Shown here one piece after another: positions 18,948 to 28,628 of a stretch of 64,000 bases of DNA. How positions within the stretch are numbered: position 1 is the first letter of the stretch; every line of letters starts with the position of its first letter. Both the position numbers and the translations under genes were made by a program. The stretch comes from Sphingosinicella sp. LHD-64 (GTDB taxonomy: Bacteria > Pseudomonadota > Alphaproteobacteria > Sphingomonadales > Sphingomonadaceae): NCBI RefSeq assembly GCF_031157375.1, contig NZ_JAVIFV010000001.1, positions 248,001 to 312,000 on the forward strand, read 5' to 3'. Under the pieces are notes generated by a model. The model worked only from the letters and a program-made list of their open reading frames with translations. It did no database searches and was not told the origin of the DNA.

Positions 18948-21344
18948 TCACTTGCGCGCGGCACGATCGGCTGCCAGCACGTCGCGCACCGTTTCGGCGA
19001 GCTGCTGGACCGAGAAGGGCTTGGCGAGGAAGGAGACGTTGGGAAGGTCGATCGACTTCCTGAGCTGCTCCTCGGCATAGCCGGAGATGAACAGGATCGG
19101 CAGGTCCGGATGGCGCTTGCGCGCCTCACGGGCGGTGGTGGGACCATCCATGGTCGGCATCACCACGTCCGAGATCATCAGGTCGACCTTCGGCTCCTTC
19201 GCCAGGATTTCCAGGCCCGCCTCGCCATTCTCGGCGACGAGCACGGTGTAGCCGTTGCGCGAGAGCGCGCGCTCGGCGACGGCGCGGACCATCGTCTCGT
19301 CCTCGACCAGCAGGACGGTGCCGCTGCCCCAGAGGTCGCCGGCCTTCTCCTTCGCCTTGGCCTTGGGCGCCGCCTCGCCGGGCTGGGCGCGGTGGACCGG
19401 CAGATAGATGGTGAAGCTGGTGCCCTTGCCGGGCTGGGATTCGGCGAAGATGAAGCCGCCCGACTGCTTGACGATGCCATAGACGGTGGAGAGGCCGAGG
19501 CCCGTCCCCTTCCCCACCTCCTTGGTGGTGAAGAACGGCTCGAAGATCTTGCCGAGGATTGCTGGCGGGATGCCGGTGCCGGTGTCGGTGACCTTGAGCC
19601 CGGTATAGTCGGCGATCGGCAGGATATCGGTGCCCATCCGGCGCACGTCGTCGGCGCTGACGGAAAAGGTCTGCAGGGTCAGCGTGCCGACGCCTTCGGG
19701 ATCCTTGGCAACCATCGCGTCGCGGGCATTGACCGCAAGATTGACGATCACCTGTTCGAGCTGGCCGGGGTCGGCGCGCACCGGGCCGAGCCCGCGGCCA
19801 TGCTTGACCTGGAGCCTGATCCGCTCGCCGAGCAGGCGGGTGAGCAGGTGCGAGACTTCCGAGACCACATCGGGAAGCTGGAGGACCTGGGGCCGCAGCG
19901 TCTGCTGCCGGGAGAAGGCGAGGAGCTGGCGGGTGAGGTTGGCGGCGCGGTTCGAGTTCGAGCGGATCTGCTGGATGTCGTCATAGTCGGAATCGCCCGG
20001 CGTATGACGCATCAGCATGAGATCGCAGGTGCCGAGGATCGCGGTCAGGATGTTGTTGAAGTCATGCGCGACGCCGCCGGCGAGCTGGCCGACCGCCTGC
20101 ATCTTGGTCGCCTGGGCGATCTCGCGCTTCAACCGCGCCTCTTCGCTGTTGTCCCTGAGGCTGATCATCACCGCGGCGGCGCCGAGGCCGCGCGCGCCGG
20201 CGACGGTCATCGCCACCGGCTCCTCGGGATTGGTGCGCAGGCGGACGGCGAGGTCGCCCGAGAGCGCGCGGCCGCGGCCGAAGCGGCGGACGGCATCCGA
20301 GACCGCGCCCTTGTCCTCCTCGACGACGAGATCGCTCGGCCACGTCGGGCGTTCGCTCGGGGACAGGCCGGCGGCCTTGCGGAACTCCTTGTTGACGAAG
20401 ACGAGGCGGCCGTCGGTGTCGGCGAGGGCGAGGCCGAGCGGCAGGCTGTCGAGCAGCGCGTGGATGTGCGCGCCGGCATCCTCGCCCGATGCGGCGGCGG
20501 GCGCGTCGTCCAGCATCAGGAAGAAGGAGGGCGATTCCGGCGTCTCGCCGAGCGGGATCTGGACGATGCGCAGCGGCGGGCCGGCCTTGCCCTCGGCGGC
20601 GAGGTGGAACTGGCCGTTTTCGGCCGCGGCGAGATGCTCGACCAGGCCGGTGCCGTCGGCGCTGTCCTCCTGATCGCCCATCGCGCGCTGGGCGAAGGCC
20701 GGGTTGGACGCGCGGATGCGTCCGTCCGCATCGGTGAGAACGAGCATCAGGCCGGCCTCGCCGATCCGCCGGCCGGCCTCGCCGGTGGCGAGCCGGCGCG
20801 CTTCGCCGGTGAGATCGAGCGCCTCGCCCTGGCCGAGGCGCCAGAGCAGCAGGTCGCCCTCGCCCGGTGCCGGGCCGACCTCGCCCCCGATCGTGCGGCC
20901 GTTGATCGCAAACGGCTCGAGCAGGGCGAGGCCGTCGCGGCGGGCGGCCCGGGCGGCGGCGGCGAGCGTCTCGCGCAGCTGTTCGTCGGGCAGCGCCGAT
21001 GGCGCGACGCCGTGGCCGAGCCACTGGCCCCAGGCCCTGTTGGCGCAGATGAGGCGGCCCTGGGCGTCGGTGAGCGCCAGCGCCGTCCCCTCCCCCGCTG
21101 CATCGAGCGCGGCGCGGAGCAACGTGACGTCGGTCTGCGCGGTCAGCGGCGCCTGGGCCGGCACCGCCACGCGCGGACGGGCGAGCAGGAAGAGCGCGCC
21201 ACCGACGCCGATGAGCCCGGCGAGGAAGATCCCGGCGAAGGCCGGGTCGCCGACCGCCCAGAGCAGCAGGCCCGCCGAAACGAACGCGGCCAGCGCGAAG
21301 AGCGGGAGATCGCGCCCGGGCCGCGGCCTGGCGGCGCCGTTCAT
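18948..21344 (-). CDS. cckA: Hybrid sensor histidine kinase CckA
   Basis: The alphaproteobacterial cell-cycle kinase that phosphorylates CtrA and CpdR through ChpT. Two N-terminal membrane helices (about residues 12-55) precede PAS-like domains, then the dimerisation/phospho-acceptor block [14 protein letters not shown] (His near residue 425), an ATPase domain with TDTGTGIPP and [18 protein letters not shown], and a C-terminal receiver domain with phospho-acceptor Asp in [12 protein letters not shown]. The start at 21344 is chosen over one 60 bases upstream because it gives an ATGA overlap with the DUF2062 gene. Length (798) fits the family. Confidence 0.95.
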   Translation of the reverse strand: MNGAARPRPGRDLPLFALAAFVSAGLLLWAVGDPAFAGIFLAGLIGVGGALFLLARPRVAVPAQAPLTAQTDVTLLRAALDAAGEGTALALTDAQGRLICANRAWGQWLGHGVAPSALPDEQLRETLAAAARAARRDGLALLEPFAINGRTIGGEVGPAPGEGDLLLWRLGQGEALDLTGEARRLATGEAGRRIGEAGLMLVLTDADGRIRASNPAFAQRAMGDQEDSADGTGLVEHLAAAENGQFHLAAEGKAGPPLRIVQIPLGETPESPSFFLMLDDAPAAASGEDAGAHIHALLDSLPLGLALADTDGRLVFVNKEFRKAAGLSPSERPTWPSDLVVEEDKGAVSDAVRRFGRGRALSGDLAVRLRTNPEEPVAMTVAGARGLGAAAVMISLRDNSEEARLKREIAQATKMQAVGQLAGGVAHDFNNILTAILGTCDLMLMRHTPGDSDYDDIQQIRSNSNRAANLTRQLLAFSRQQTLRPQVLQLPDVVSEVSHLLTRLLGERIRLQVKHGRGLGPVRADPGQLEQVIVNLAVNARDAMVAKDPEGVGTLTLQTFSVSADDVRRMGTDILPIADYTGLKVTDTGTGIPPAILGKIFEPFFTTKEVGKGTGLGLSTVYGIVKQSGGFIFAESQPGKGTSFTIYLPVHRAQPGEAAPKAKAKEKAGDLWGSGTVLLVEDETMVRAVAERALSRNGYTVLVAENGEAGLEILAKEPKVDLMISDVVMPTMDGPTTAREARKRHPDLPILFISGYAEEQLRKSIDLPNVSFLAKPFSVQQLAETVRDVLAADRAARK

Positions 21345-21907
21345 CCCTGCATCTCCGTCGCCGCGCGCCGGTGGCCCCGGCGGCGCCACTTGCGCCCCTG
21401 CCACCAGCGCCAGATGTAGCGCGAGATCGCCCAGCCGACGACGCCCGAGACTGCAGCGATGATGAAAAGGCCCGAGATGACCGCAGGCGCCGCGTCGGAA
21501 AAGGCCCAGGCGGCCCAGTCGCCGAGGCTGGCGCCGCCGCTGTAGAGCGCCTGGAAGGAGGCGAGATCGGCGTGGAAGCCGAGCTTGTTGCCGACCCAGA
21601 TCGAGGCGACCAGCAGGAAGGGCGTGGTCGCCGGATTGGTGAGGAAGGTCATCGCTGCGGCGATCGGGATATTGGCGCGGAACGGGATCGAGGCCAGGGC
21701 AGCGCCGATGATCTGGATGCCCGGGATCAGCGCGAAGATGCCGACGAACAGGCCGACGCCGACGCCGCGTGGCACCGAGCGTCGGGTGAAGCGCCAGAAC
21801 TCGCTGTGAAGCACGCGACTGCCGAACACCCGCATCCAGCGGCTCTTCTCCAGATCCTCGCGCTTCGGGGCGTTCTTCGCCATCCAGCGACCGATGCGCT
21901 CAACCAT
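21341..21907 (-). CDS. DUF2062 membrane protein
   Basis: A 188-residue DUF2062 protein. The conserved part has [20 protein letters not shown], then a membrane hairpin with [13 protein letters not shown], which is the family signature, and two more helices before a basic tail. Function is unknown; members are sometimes near envelope or glycosyl transfer genes. It overlaps the smpB end by 8 bases at its own start and cckA by 4 bases at its stop, so it is translationally coupled in a dapA-smpB-DUF2062-cckA unit. Confidence 0.9.
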   Translation of the reverse strand: MVERIGRWMAKNAPKREDLEKSRWMRVFGSRVLHSEFWRFTRRSVPRGVGVGLFVGIFALIPGIQIIGAALASIPFRANIPIAAAMTFLTNPATTPFLLVASIWVGNKLGFHADLASFQALYSGGASLGDWAAWAFSDAAPAVISGLFIIAAVSGVVGWAISRYIWRWWQGRKWRRRGHRRAATEMQG

Positions 21908-22382
21908 GCTGGCGCAGCAGGCGGCCCTGCTCCCTCTTCCAGTCCTTTTCCTTCTCGTAGTCGCGCTTGTCGTGGCTCTTGCGACCCTTGGCGAGCGCGA
22001 GCTCGACCTTCGCCCGGCCGCGGCTGTTGAAATAGACCGACAGCGGCACGAGCGTCATGCCCTGGCGCGCGACCGCGCCGTGCAGCTTGGCGATCTGCCG
22101 CTGGTGGAGGAGCAATTTGCGCGGGCGCTTGGGCTCGTGGTTGAAGCGGTTGCCGTGGCTGAATTCGGGGATGTTGGCATTGATCAGCCAGACCTCCTCC
22201 TCGCTGACTTCGGCATAACTCTCGGCGATCGAGCCCTCGCCGAAGCGCAGGCTCTTCACCTCGGTGCCGGTCAGCGCGATGCCGGCCTCGTACTTGTCCT
22301 CGATCGCATAGTCGAACCGCGCCCGCCGGTTCTCGGCGACGACCTTCTTCTTGTCGAACTCGGTGGGGCGCGGGCGGGCCAT
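21900..22382 (-). CDS. smpB: SsrA-binding protein SmpB
   Basis: Partner of tmRNA in rescue of stalled ribosomes. The 160 residues show the oligonucleotide-binding core ([33 protein letters not shown]), the PHxx-like [13 protein letters not shown] block, and the basic C-terminal tail that enters the ribosomal mRNA channel. It shares one base with the dapA stop (TGATG) and overlaps the DUF2062 start, so it is the second gene of that unit. Confidence 0.97.
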   Translation of the reverse strand: MARPRPTEFDKKKVVAENRRARFDYAIEDKYEAGIALTGTEVKSLRFGEGSIAESYAEVSEEEVWLINANIPEFSHGNRFNHEPKRPRKLLLHQRQIAKLHGAVARQGMTLVPLSVYFNSRGRAKVELALAKGRKSHDKRDYEKEKDWKREQGRLLRQHG

Positions 22383-23257
22383 CAGATCAGGCCGGCATGG
22401 GCCAGCGCCGCGTCGACGGCGCGGCGGCTCGCGTCGGAGGGCGGCGTCATCGGGAGGCGCAGGGCGGAGGGGAATTCGGGGCGGACACGGCTGAGCGCAT
22501 ATTTAACCGGTCCGGGTGAAGCATCGGTGAACAAGGCGGCGTGGAGCGGATAGAGCTGGTCCTGCAGCGCCAGCGCGTCCGCCCAGCGGTTCTCAAGACA
22601 GGCGTTCTGGAAGTCGGCGCACAGGCGCGGCGCGACATTGGCGCTGACCGAGATGCAGCCGACGCCGCCCATCGCGTTGAAACCCAGCGCCATGTCGTCA
22701 TTGCCGGAGAGCTGGACGAAGTCGGGACCGCAGAGCTGGCGGTGGGCGGAGACGCGAGCGAGATTGCCGCAGGCATCCTTGATCGCGACGACGGTTGGCA
22801 GCGCCGCAATGCGGGCAAGCGTTTCGGGCAGGATGTCCGTCACCGTGCGGGTCGGCACGTTGTAGACGACGATCGGCAGGTCGCAGGCCTCGGCCAGTGC
22901 GGTGAAGTGCGCGACCAGCCCGTCCTGGTTCGGGCGATTGTAGTAAGGCAGGACGCACAGCGCGGCGTCGGCGCCGCGCGCCTTGGCCGCCTTCATATTC
23001 TCGATCGCGGTCTGGGTGCTGTTCGAGCCGCAGCCGGCAATCACCGGCACGCGTCCCGCCGCCTGTTCGACGCACACCTCGACGACGCGATAATGCTCCT
23101 CGGCGACCAAGGTCGCCGATTCACCGGTCGTACCGCAGGGCACGAGCGCATGACTGCCTTCCGCGATCTGCCAGTCCACGAACGCCCGGAACGCGCCCTC
23201 ATCGAACGCTTCGTCGCGGAAAGGCGTCACCAGAGCGGGGATCGACCCCTTGAACAT
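22382..23257 (-). CDS. dapA: 4-hydroxy-tetrahydrodipicolinate synthase
   Basis: First committed enzyme of the lysine/diaminopimelate pathway, condensing pyruvate with aspartate semialdehyde. The Schiff-base Lys is K160 in [10 protein letters not shown], the catalytic Tyr is Y132 in VVYNVPTRT, and CGTTGE lies at 41-46. The start at 23257 ([13 protein letters not shown]) is chosen because GAAGGAGACATTC precedes it; the longer reading adds five residues. Length is 291, as expected. It is the first gene of the dapA-smpB-DUF2062-cckA unit and is divergent from the lytic transglycosylase gene, so diaminopimelate supply and wall turnover are side by side. Confidence 0.97.
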   Translation of the reverse strand: MFKGSIPALVTPFRDEAFDEGAFRAFVDWQIAEGSHALVPCGTTGESATLVAEEHYRVVEVCVEQAAGRVPVIAGCGSNSTQTAIENMKAAKARGADAALCVLPYYNRPNQDGLVAHFTALAEACDLPIVVYNVPTRTVTDILPETLARIAALPTVVAIKDACGNLARVSAHRQLCGPDFVQLSGNDDMALGFNAMGGVGCISVSANVAPRLCADFQNACLENRWADALALQDQLYPLHAALFTDASPGPVKYALSRVRPEFPSALRLPMTPPSDASRRAVDAALAHAGLI

Positions 23258-23362
23258 GAATGTCTCCTTCACCCCGCGGCGATGCCCGGCCTAGACATGG
23301 ATATAGGACGTCCGGGGGGATGTTCATGGTCTGATAAGGAGGGGGCGGTCATTCTGTCCAGC

Positions 23363-25375
23363 ATGCACAAGGGAGCGGGTCTTTTTCTCCTGATGGGTGT
23401 CTCGGTTGCCGCAGTTGCCGGCACGACGATGACCGTGCCCGCCGTTCAGGAACGCATCGCGAAGGCGCCGAATGCGTCCCGGGTCGCCGTCACCGCGCTG
23501 GCGCAGGCACCGTCGCGGCCGGCCCAAGGTTCGGCGATCGCCGGCGCGGTGGCGCGCTGGAACAGCCTGAGACAGAGCGACTCCCTGCCCTTCTCCTCCT
23601 ACGCCTCGTTCCTCAGCACATACCGCGGCTGGCCCGGCGAGACCGCGATGCGCCGGACCGCGGAGCGCCGCCTGTCGGTCGAGCCGGTGTCGCCGCGCGA
23701 GGTGCTGCGCTTCTTCGACGCCTTCCCGCCACTCACCCCGACCGGCCATGCCCAGCGCGCCTTCGCGCTGCTGGCGACGGGCGAGCGCAGCCAGGCGCTG
23801 GAGGCGGCACGCACCGCCTGGACCTCGGGCGTGCTCGCCCAGACCGACGAATCGCGGCTGCTCGGTGCGTTCGGCAGCGGCTTCACCACCCGCGACCACG
23901 ACCGGCGGATGGACGTGCTGCTCGACAATGGCGACCGGCAGAGCGCCGGGCGCACATTGGCGATGAGTTCGTCCGAGCGCCGCCCGCTCTACGAGGCGCG
24001 TCTCGCGATGCAGAACCGTTCGTCGGACGCCGCGCCGCGGCTCGCGGCGATCGGATCGGCGGCGGCGAGCGATCCCGGCTTCCTCGCCGACCGCGCCGTA
24101 TGGCTGCGCGAGACGGGCAATTCGGCCGCGGCGCGCGAATGGCTGGCCCAGCCGCGACGGCTGCGCAACCCGCCGGCCAATCCCGAGAAGTTCATGGAAA
24201 CGATGGTCGCCTTCGCGAGGGCCGCGTCGAACGACCGGCAGTGGACGACCGCCTACCGGATCGCCAGCCAGGTCGACGACATCTTCCCGGCCGGCACCGA
24301 CGTCAGCCGCGGCACCTATGGCGAGCGCGACGAATATACCAACCTCACCTGGCTCGCCGGCCAGGCGGCGCTGCGCCTCAATCGCCCGGCCGACGCCGCG
24401 GCGATGTTCGACCGCTACGGCCGGGCCGCGCAATCGCCGCAGACCCGCGCGAAGGGCTTCTACTGGGCTGCGCGCTCGGCCGCGCAGGCGGGACAGACAC
24501 AGCAGTCCAACGCCTGGCTCGAACAGGCCGCGGCGAGCCCCGACCAGTTCTACGGCCTGCTCGCGCTGGAGCGGCTGGGCCGCACCCCGCCCGCGCCGCC
24601 CGCGACACCGTCCGCAACCGCCGAAGAGCGCGCGGTCTTCGCCCGGCGACCGCTGGCCGAGGCGACCCGCTATCTCGGCATGACCGGGCAGCGGAACGAC
24701 CAGACCCAGTTCGTCCGCGCGCTGGCGAGCAGCCTGGACAACGACCGCGACCGCGCCGTCGCCGCCGAGTTCGGCCGGTCGATCGGCCGGCTCGACATGG
24801 GCGTCTGGGCGGCACGCGAGGCGCGCTCGAACGGCGACAGCTTCTACACCCGCGCCGCCTTTCCCGAGGTCACCATACCGCCCGCCTATCGCAACCACTG
24901 GGCGGCGGCGCACGGCATCATGCGGCAGGAAAGCTCGTTCGAGCGCAGCGCGGTGAGCTCCGCCAATGCCCGCGGCATGATGCAGCTGATCCCGAGCACG
25001 GCGCAGATCGAGGCGCGGCGGCTCGGCGTGCCGTTCAATGCCGGGCGGCTGACCGAGGACCCGGACTACAACATCCTGCTCGGCACCGCGCACCTGTCGC
25101 GGCTGATGGACCAGTTCGGCGGCAATCTCGTGCTGGTCGCGGTCGCCTACAATGCCGGGCCTGGCCGTGTGCCGCAGTGGATCGCGGCCAACGGTGACCC
25201 CCGGCTGCCGGGCACGGACGTGGTCCAGTGGATCGAGAGCATCCCCTTCTCCGAGACGCGCAACTATGTGCAGCGCGTGGTCGAGAATGCGATGATCTAC
25301 GACACCATCCATCCGGAGCGCAGCCGCTCGCATGGCCGCGTTTCCTACTATCTCGGCCAGCGCTCGGCGCGCTGA
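23363..25375 (+). CDS. slt: Soluble lytic murein transglycosylase
   Basis: A 670-residue exported lytic transglycosylase that cleaves peptidoglycan glycan strands to 1,6-anhydro products. An N-terminal signal segment (GLFLLMGVSVAAVAG) is followed by a long alpha-superhelical region and the C-terminal SLT domain from about residue 515: the catalytic Glu is in GIMRQESSF, then NARGMMQLIPSTA and AYNAGPGRV. The ATG at 23363 is the first Met in frame, but AAGGAGGGGG lies 17 bases before it, a long spacing, so a rare earlier codon such as ATT at 23351 is possible. Confidence 0.93.
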   Translation: MHKGAGLFLLMGVSVAAVAGTTMTVPAVQERIAKAPNASRVAVTALAQAPSRPAQGSAIAGAVARWNSLRQSDSLPFSSYASFLSTYRGWPGETAMRRTAERRLSVEPVSPREVLRFFDAFPPLTPTGHAQRAFALLATGERSQALEAARTAWTSGVLAQTDESRLLGAFGSGFTTRDHDRRMDVLLDNGDRQSAGRTLAMSSSERRPLYEARLAMQNRSSDAAPRLAAIGSAAASDPGFLADRAVWLRETGNSAAAREWLAQPRRLRNPPANPEKFMETMVAFARAASNDRQWTTAYRIASQVDDIFPAGTDVSRGTYGERDEYTNLTWLAGQAALRLNRPADAAAMFDRYGRAAQSPQTRAKGFYWAARSAAQAGQTQQSNAWLEQAAASPDQFYGLLALERLGRTPPAPPATPSATAEERAVFARRPLAEATRYLGMTGQRNDQTQFVRALASSLDNDRDRAVAAEFGRSIGRLDMGVWAAREARSNGDSFYTRAAFPEVTIPPAYRNHWAAAHGIMRQESSFERSAVSSANARGMMQLIPSTAQIEARRLGVPFNAGRLTEDPDYNILLGTAHLSRLMDQFGGNLVLVAVAYNAGPGRVPQWIAANGDPRLPGTDVVQWIESIPFSETRNYVQRVVENAMIYDTIHPERSRSHGRVSYYLGQRSAR

Positions 25376-25383
25376 GGCCTTCC

Positions 25384-25520
25384 CGTCATTCCAGCGAAAG
25401 CTGAAATCTCGTTTCTTTCTTCCTTTTCGCCGCCCCTTCGCGCGCAAAATCGAGCGGCCGCGCGATGGCGTAGGGTGCGCGGAGAAGAAAAGGGAGATTC
25501 CAGCTTTCGCTGGAATGACG
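25384..25520. repeat. MITE-like palindromic element between slt and greB
   Basis: Perfect 20-base terminal inverted repeats, CGTCATTCCAGCGAAAGCTG at 25384-25403 and its reverse complement at 25501-25520, flank a 97-base interior whose ends are also complementary (AATCTC versus GAGATT with CTTTTC/GAAAAG tracts). The whole element can fold into one long stem. It has no ORF. The outer 20 bases match the widely seen GTCATTCCAGCGAAAGCTGG repeat family. It stops 13 bases before the greB start and could influence its expression. Confidence 0.75.
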
Positions 25521-25533
25521 ATAGGGAAAGGAC

Positions 25534-26034
25534 ATGAGCGAACGCCCGAACTACATCACGCCCGACGGCTTCCGGCGGCTGCGCGAGGAATATGAGGCGC
25601 TGTTCGGCGGCGAGCGGCCGAAGCTGCTCGAGACGATCGCCTGGGCGGCGGCGAACGGCGACCGCTCCGAGAATGCCGACTATCAGTACGGCCGGCGGCG
25701 GCTGCGGGAGATCGACCGGCGGATCAACTTCCTCGCGCGGCGGATGAAGGAAGCCAAGGTGACCGATCCGGCGCGGCAGCCCGACCGGAGCCGGGTCTGG
25801 TTCGGCGCGACGGTGACGCTGGCCGACGAGGACGACAACGCGCGGATCGTCACTCTGGTCGGCGAGGACGAGGCCGATGCCGGCACCGGCCGGATCAGCT
25901 GGTATTCCCCGATCGCCCGCGCCGTCCGCGGCGCCGCGGTGGGCGATCTCAGGCGGGTCGCCCTCCCCTCGGGCGAGAAGGAATATGAGGTGATGGCGAT
26001 CGCCTATCCCCCCGACTCGTCATGCCGGACTTGA
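25534..26034 (+). CDS. greB: Transcription elongation factor GreB
   Basis: Gre factor that stimulates transcript cleavage by backtracked RNA polymerase. The N-terminal coiled coil (MSERPNYITPDGFRRLREEY, then SENADYQYGRRRLREIDRRI) has the acidic loop residues GDRSENADYQYG of GreB, and the C-terminal FKBP-like domain contains ISWYSPIARAV. Length is 166. The last residues (DSSCRT) and the TGA stop are encoded by a palindromic repeat that begins at 26018, so the native C-terminus was probably a little different. Confidence 0.93.
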   Translation: MSERPNYITPDGFRRLREEYEALFGGERPKLLETIAWAAANGDRSENADYQYGRRRLREIDRRINFLARRMKEAKVTDPARQPDRSRVWFGATVTLADEDDNARIVTLVGEDEADAGTGRISWYSPIARAVRGAAVGDLRRVALPSGEKEYEVMAIAYPPDSSCRT

Positions 26035-26097
26035 TCCGGCATCCACCTTTCCTTTCCTCAGAAAGAAGATGGACCCCGGATCAAGTCCGGGGTGACA
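26018..26097. repeat. Palindromic repeat that ends both greB and the AraC-type gene
   Basis: Left arm CGTCATGCCGGACTTGATCC... (26018-26045) and right arm ...GGATCAAGTCCGGGGTGACA (26070-26097) surround a pyrimidine/purine centre. Each arm is itself a palindrome around ACTTGATCC or GGATCAAGT. The TGA in the left arm (26032-26034) is the greB stop, and the same triplet on the opposite strand of the right arm (26081-26083) is the stop of the convergent regulator. Confidence 0.75.
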
Positions 26098-26656
26098 AAG
26101 GAGTGGCCACGCCGCGCAGGTCCCGCGGGCTGCGGCCGGTCCAGCGCTTGAAGGCGCGGGAGAAGGCGGCGGGATCGGAGAAGCCGAGGCGGTAGGCGGC
26201 GTCCTTCACCGACAGGCCCTGGTCGCGGATCAGCTTGAGCGCCCGGCGATGGCGCAGCCCGTCGAGGATCTGCTCGAAGGTCAGCCCTTCGGCCTTGAGG
26301 CGGCGATAAAGGGTCTGGCGACTGCAGCCCATCGCCTTGGCGACGCGGTCGATCCGGGCCTCGCCCGCGGCGAGCAACGGCTCCAGGTGGCGTTCGACCT
26401 CGCGGCGAAGCGCGCTTGGGCGGGATTGCATTTCCTTGCCGACGGCCTTGGCGATCTCGCCGAACAACAGGGCGAGCGCGCTTCGGCGTTGCCCGGAACC
26501 GGCGGGCGCCCGCCGCGCCGTGAAGGCTGCCCCGATCGCTTCCGGCCAGACGAAGGCGCAATCGTCGCGCCGCTCGCAGGTGCCGCAGGACTGGGCCCGC
26601 ATCCGTTCGATACAACCTGCGATCATGTCTTTGATCCCCCCGATCATGGGCAGCAC
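26081..26656 (-). CDS. AraC-family regulator with cysteine-rich N-terminus
   Basis: A 191-residue transcription regulator. The last 100 residues form an AraC-type double helix-turn-helix: first HTH around IDRVAKAMGCSRQTLYRRLK, second around DAAYRLGFSDPAAFSRAFKR. The N-terminal part contains a CGTCERRDDC cluster (three Cys within ten residues) that could bind a metal or sense redox state. The final residues (SPRT) come from the repeat at 26070-26097. It is divergent from the membrane protein gene at 26709 with a 52-base gap, so that gene is the likely target. Confidence 0.85.
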   Translation of the reverse strand: MLPMIGGIKDMIAGCIERMRAQSCGTCERRDDCAFVWPEAIGAAFTARRAPAGSGQRRSALALLFGEIAKAVGKEMQSRPSALRREVERHLEPLLAAGEARIDRVAKAMGCSRQTLYRRLKAEGLTFEQILDGLRHRRALKLIRDQGLSVKDAAYRLGFSDPAAFSRAFKRWTGRSPRDLRGVATPLSPRT

Positions 26657-26708
26657 TGTACTATTTCAATAATACGCTTCTTTCCGGACAGGCACAAGGG
26701 AGAGCGGC

Positions 26709-27407
26709 GTGACCCCGATCATGTTGGTGCATATCATTGGCGGCAGCATCGCCTTGCTGTCGGGCGCCGCGGCGCTCATCCTTCGCAAGGGATCGCGCTG
26801 GCACGCGCAAGCCGGCACGGCCTTCTTCGCGGCGATGCTGGTCCTGGCCGGCACCGGCGCGGTGATCGCGGCGCTGAAGCCGGAGCGGGGGACCGCGGTG
26901 ATCGGCATCTTCACCTGTTATCTGGTGACCACCGCCTGGAGCGCGGCACGGCGCCGCGACGGGCGGCCGGGCGGGCTCGAACATGCGGCGCTGGCGGTCG
27001 TGCTCGGCTGCATGGCCGCGCTGCTGTCCTTCGGCGTGTCGGGGCTCAATGATCCGGCCGGCCGGGTCGACAGCCTGCCCTGGCAGGTCCATTTCGTCTT
27101 CGGTGCGGTCGCCGGGCTGGCCGCGATCCTCGACCTCAATTTCCTGCGCAAGGGTCAGCTGGCCGGGATGCAGCGGATCGGCCGGCACCTGTGGCGGATG
27201 TCGACGGCGATGCTGATCGCGACCACGTCCTTCTTCCAGGGCCAGCAGGACGAGTTTCCCGAGGCCTGGCAGGGTGCGATCCTGTGGAACGCGCTGCCGC
27301 TCATGGTGCTCGCGGCGATGCTGTTCTGGATCGTCCGCGTCCGCTTCAGCGCGGCCTTCCGGAAATGGCCGCCGCGGATCGCCGAGCCGGCCGAGGCCGC
27401 GGCCTGA
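26709..27407 (+). CDS. Seven-helix membrane protein (DUF2306-like)
   Basis: A 232-residue integral membrane protein with about seven helices; the N-terminus MTPIMLVHIIGGSIALLSGA and the repeated His residues in and near the membrane (LVHIIGG, RWHAQAG, QVHFVFG) resemble DUF2306-like proteins, which may bind haem or metal. The start is a GTG preceded by AAGGGAGAGCGGC. No function is known. It is transcribed away from the AraC-type regulator and ends exactly next to the convergent lipoprotein gene, with no spacer between the two stop codons. Confidence 0.75.
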   Translation: MTPIMLVHIIGGSIALLSGAAALILRKGSRWHAQAGTAFFAAMLVLAGTGAVIAALKPERGTAVIGIFTCYLVTTAWSAARRRDGRPGGLEHAALAVVLGCMAALLSFGVSGLNDPAGRVDSLPWQVHFVFGAVAGLAAILDLNFLRKGQLAGMQRIGRHLWRMSTAMLIATTSFFQGQQDEFPEAWQGAILWNALPLMVLAAMLFWIVRVRFSAAFRKWPPRIAEPAEAAA

Positions 27408-27788
27408 TCAGCGTAGATAGCGGCCGGCCGCGGCGACCAGGGCGGTGCGGATCTCCGGATCGGTGATGCGCATGTCGCGGTCGTGGTCGGCGTAGTAGCG
27501 GAACCAGATGTTGGCGCGATGGGCGGTGTCCTCGCTGACGAAGCCTTCCGCCGCGTCGCGGAAGCCGAGCGTGACGATGGCGCGGCCTTCCGGGGTTTCG
27601 AGCAACCAGGGATCGAGCGTCCCGACGCCAGGGCCGCGCAATTCACCCTCGTAGGGCCGGCGCTCGCGCCAGGCATCGCCGGCATAGGCGTAGCGGCCGT
27701 AGCCCGGCGCGCCATAGTGGAAATCGTCCCAGGCGCAGGCGCCGAGGGCCGCGCTCGCTGTCAGAATCAGAAGGATCGTGCGCCGCAT
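27408..27788 (-). CDS. Small predicted lipoprotein
   Basis: A 126-residue protein with a lipoprotein signal peptide (MRRTILLILTASAALGAC); the Cys in ALGAC is the expected lipidation site, so it should sit in the cell envelope facing the periplasm. The mature part is rich in Tyr, Arg and Gly, with a conserved-looking FRYYADHDRDMRITDPEIRT segment. No family is recognised. The start at 27788 is chosen because GGAGAGCGGAC precedes it and the signal peptide begins there. It is downstream of ppk2 on the same strand. Confidence 0.75.
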   Translation of the reverse strand: MRRTILLILTASAALGACAWDDFHYGAPGYGRYAYAGDAWRERRPYEGELRGPGVGTLDPWLLETPEGRAIVTLGFRDAAEGFVSEDTAHRANIWFRYYADHDRDMRITDPEIRTALVAAAGRYLR

Positions 27789-27832
27789 GTCCGCTCTCCC
27801 TGTCGAGTACGACCCTAGCAAAGGATGCCGGC

Positions 27833-28612
27833 TCAATCGCCGTCGCCGAGCGCCTCGCGGAAGGACTGTGCCAGATCGGGACGGATCGGCGGCGGCTTTT
27901 TCGGCAGCGCGGCGGCGAGCGTGTCGGCGACCTGGGTCAGCGCGGCGATGCGGGCGGCCTTCTTGTTGTTGCCGTCGATCACCGTCCAGGGCGCCCAGCG
28001 CGTGTCGGTACGCTCGAACATGTCCTTGAGCGCCTTCGTATAATCGTCGCGGCGGGCGCGGTTGCGCAGATCCTCCGGGCCGACCTTCCAGTGCTTCCAG
28101 GGGTCGTCGAGGCGGGCGCGCAGGCGCTTGTCCTGCGTCTCCTGCGTCACGTGAAAGAAGAGCTTGATCAGGATCGTGCCGTCGGCGGCGAGCTGCGCCT
28201 CGAACTCGTTGATCTCGTCATAGGCGCGCTTCCACTCGGCCTCGGTCGCGAAGCCCTCGACCCGCTCGACGAGGACGCGGCCGTACCAGGTGCGGTCGAA
28301 GATCGCGACCTCGCCGGCCTCAGGCAGGCGCGTCCAGAAACGCCAGAGATAGTGGCGGGCCTTCTCCTCCAGCGCCGGCGCGGAGATCGGCCAGACCTTG
28401 TAGGTGCGGGGATCGCAGGTGGCGGTCAGCCGCTGGATCGCCCCGCCCTTCCCCGCCGCGTCCCAGCCCTCGACGGCGATGATCGCCTTCTTCCTGTGGA
28501 CGTCGGCGGTGACGAAGAGGCGGGAGAGGCGTTCCTGCAAGGCTTCGAGGTCGGTTTCGTAGTCGCCTTCATAATTGGCGCCGGATTCGTGCTCCCCGAG
28601 ATCGATGGTCAT
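27833..28612 (-). CDS. ppk2: Polyphosphate kinase 2
   Basis: PPK2-family kinase that transfers phosphate between polyphosphate and nucleoside di- or monophosphates. The 259-residue single-domain form has Walker A EGWDAAGKGG (residues 49-58), Walker B FDRTWYGR (105-112), and the lid region that follows (VLVERVEGF). Subclass (NDP versus NMP preference) cannot be set with certainty by eye. Polyphosphate metabolism links to phosphate storage and stress. Its start is 16 bases from the stop of the upstream metallopeptidase-like gene, so they may be co-transcribed. Confidence 0.95.
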   Translation of the reverse strand: MTIDLGEHESGANYEGDYETDLEALQERLSRLFVTADVHRKKAIIAVEGWDAAGKGGAIQRLTATCDPRTYKVWPISAPALEEKARHYLWRFWTRLPEAGEVAIFDRTWYGRVLVERVEGFATEAEWKRAYDEINEFEAQLAADGTILIKLFFHVTQETQDKRLRARLDDPWKHWKVGPEDLRNRARRDDYTKALKDMFERTDTRWAPWTVIDGNNKKAARIAALTQVADTLAAALPKKPPPIRPDLAQSFREALGDGD

Positions 28613-28628
28613 TTGCTCGGCGCCCCAG

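Noticed and set aside
18501-21419. 972-codon plus-strand ORF
   Set aside because: It is the antisense shadow of cckA. Its translation is Arg/Gly/Ala/Asp-rich without any domain, while the minus strand encodes a complete hybrid kinase.
22541-23362. Upstream extension of the lytic transglycosylase frame
   Set aside because: The open frame runs through the antisense of dapA; a signal peptide begins at 23363, so the gene is taken to start there.
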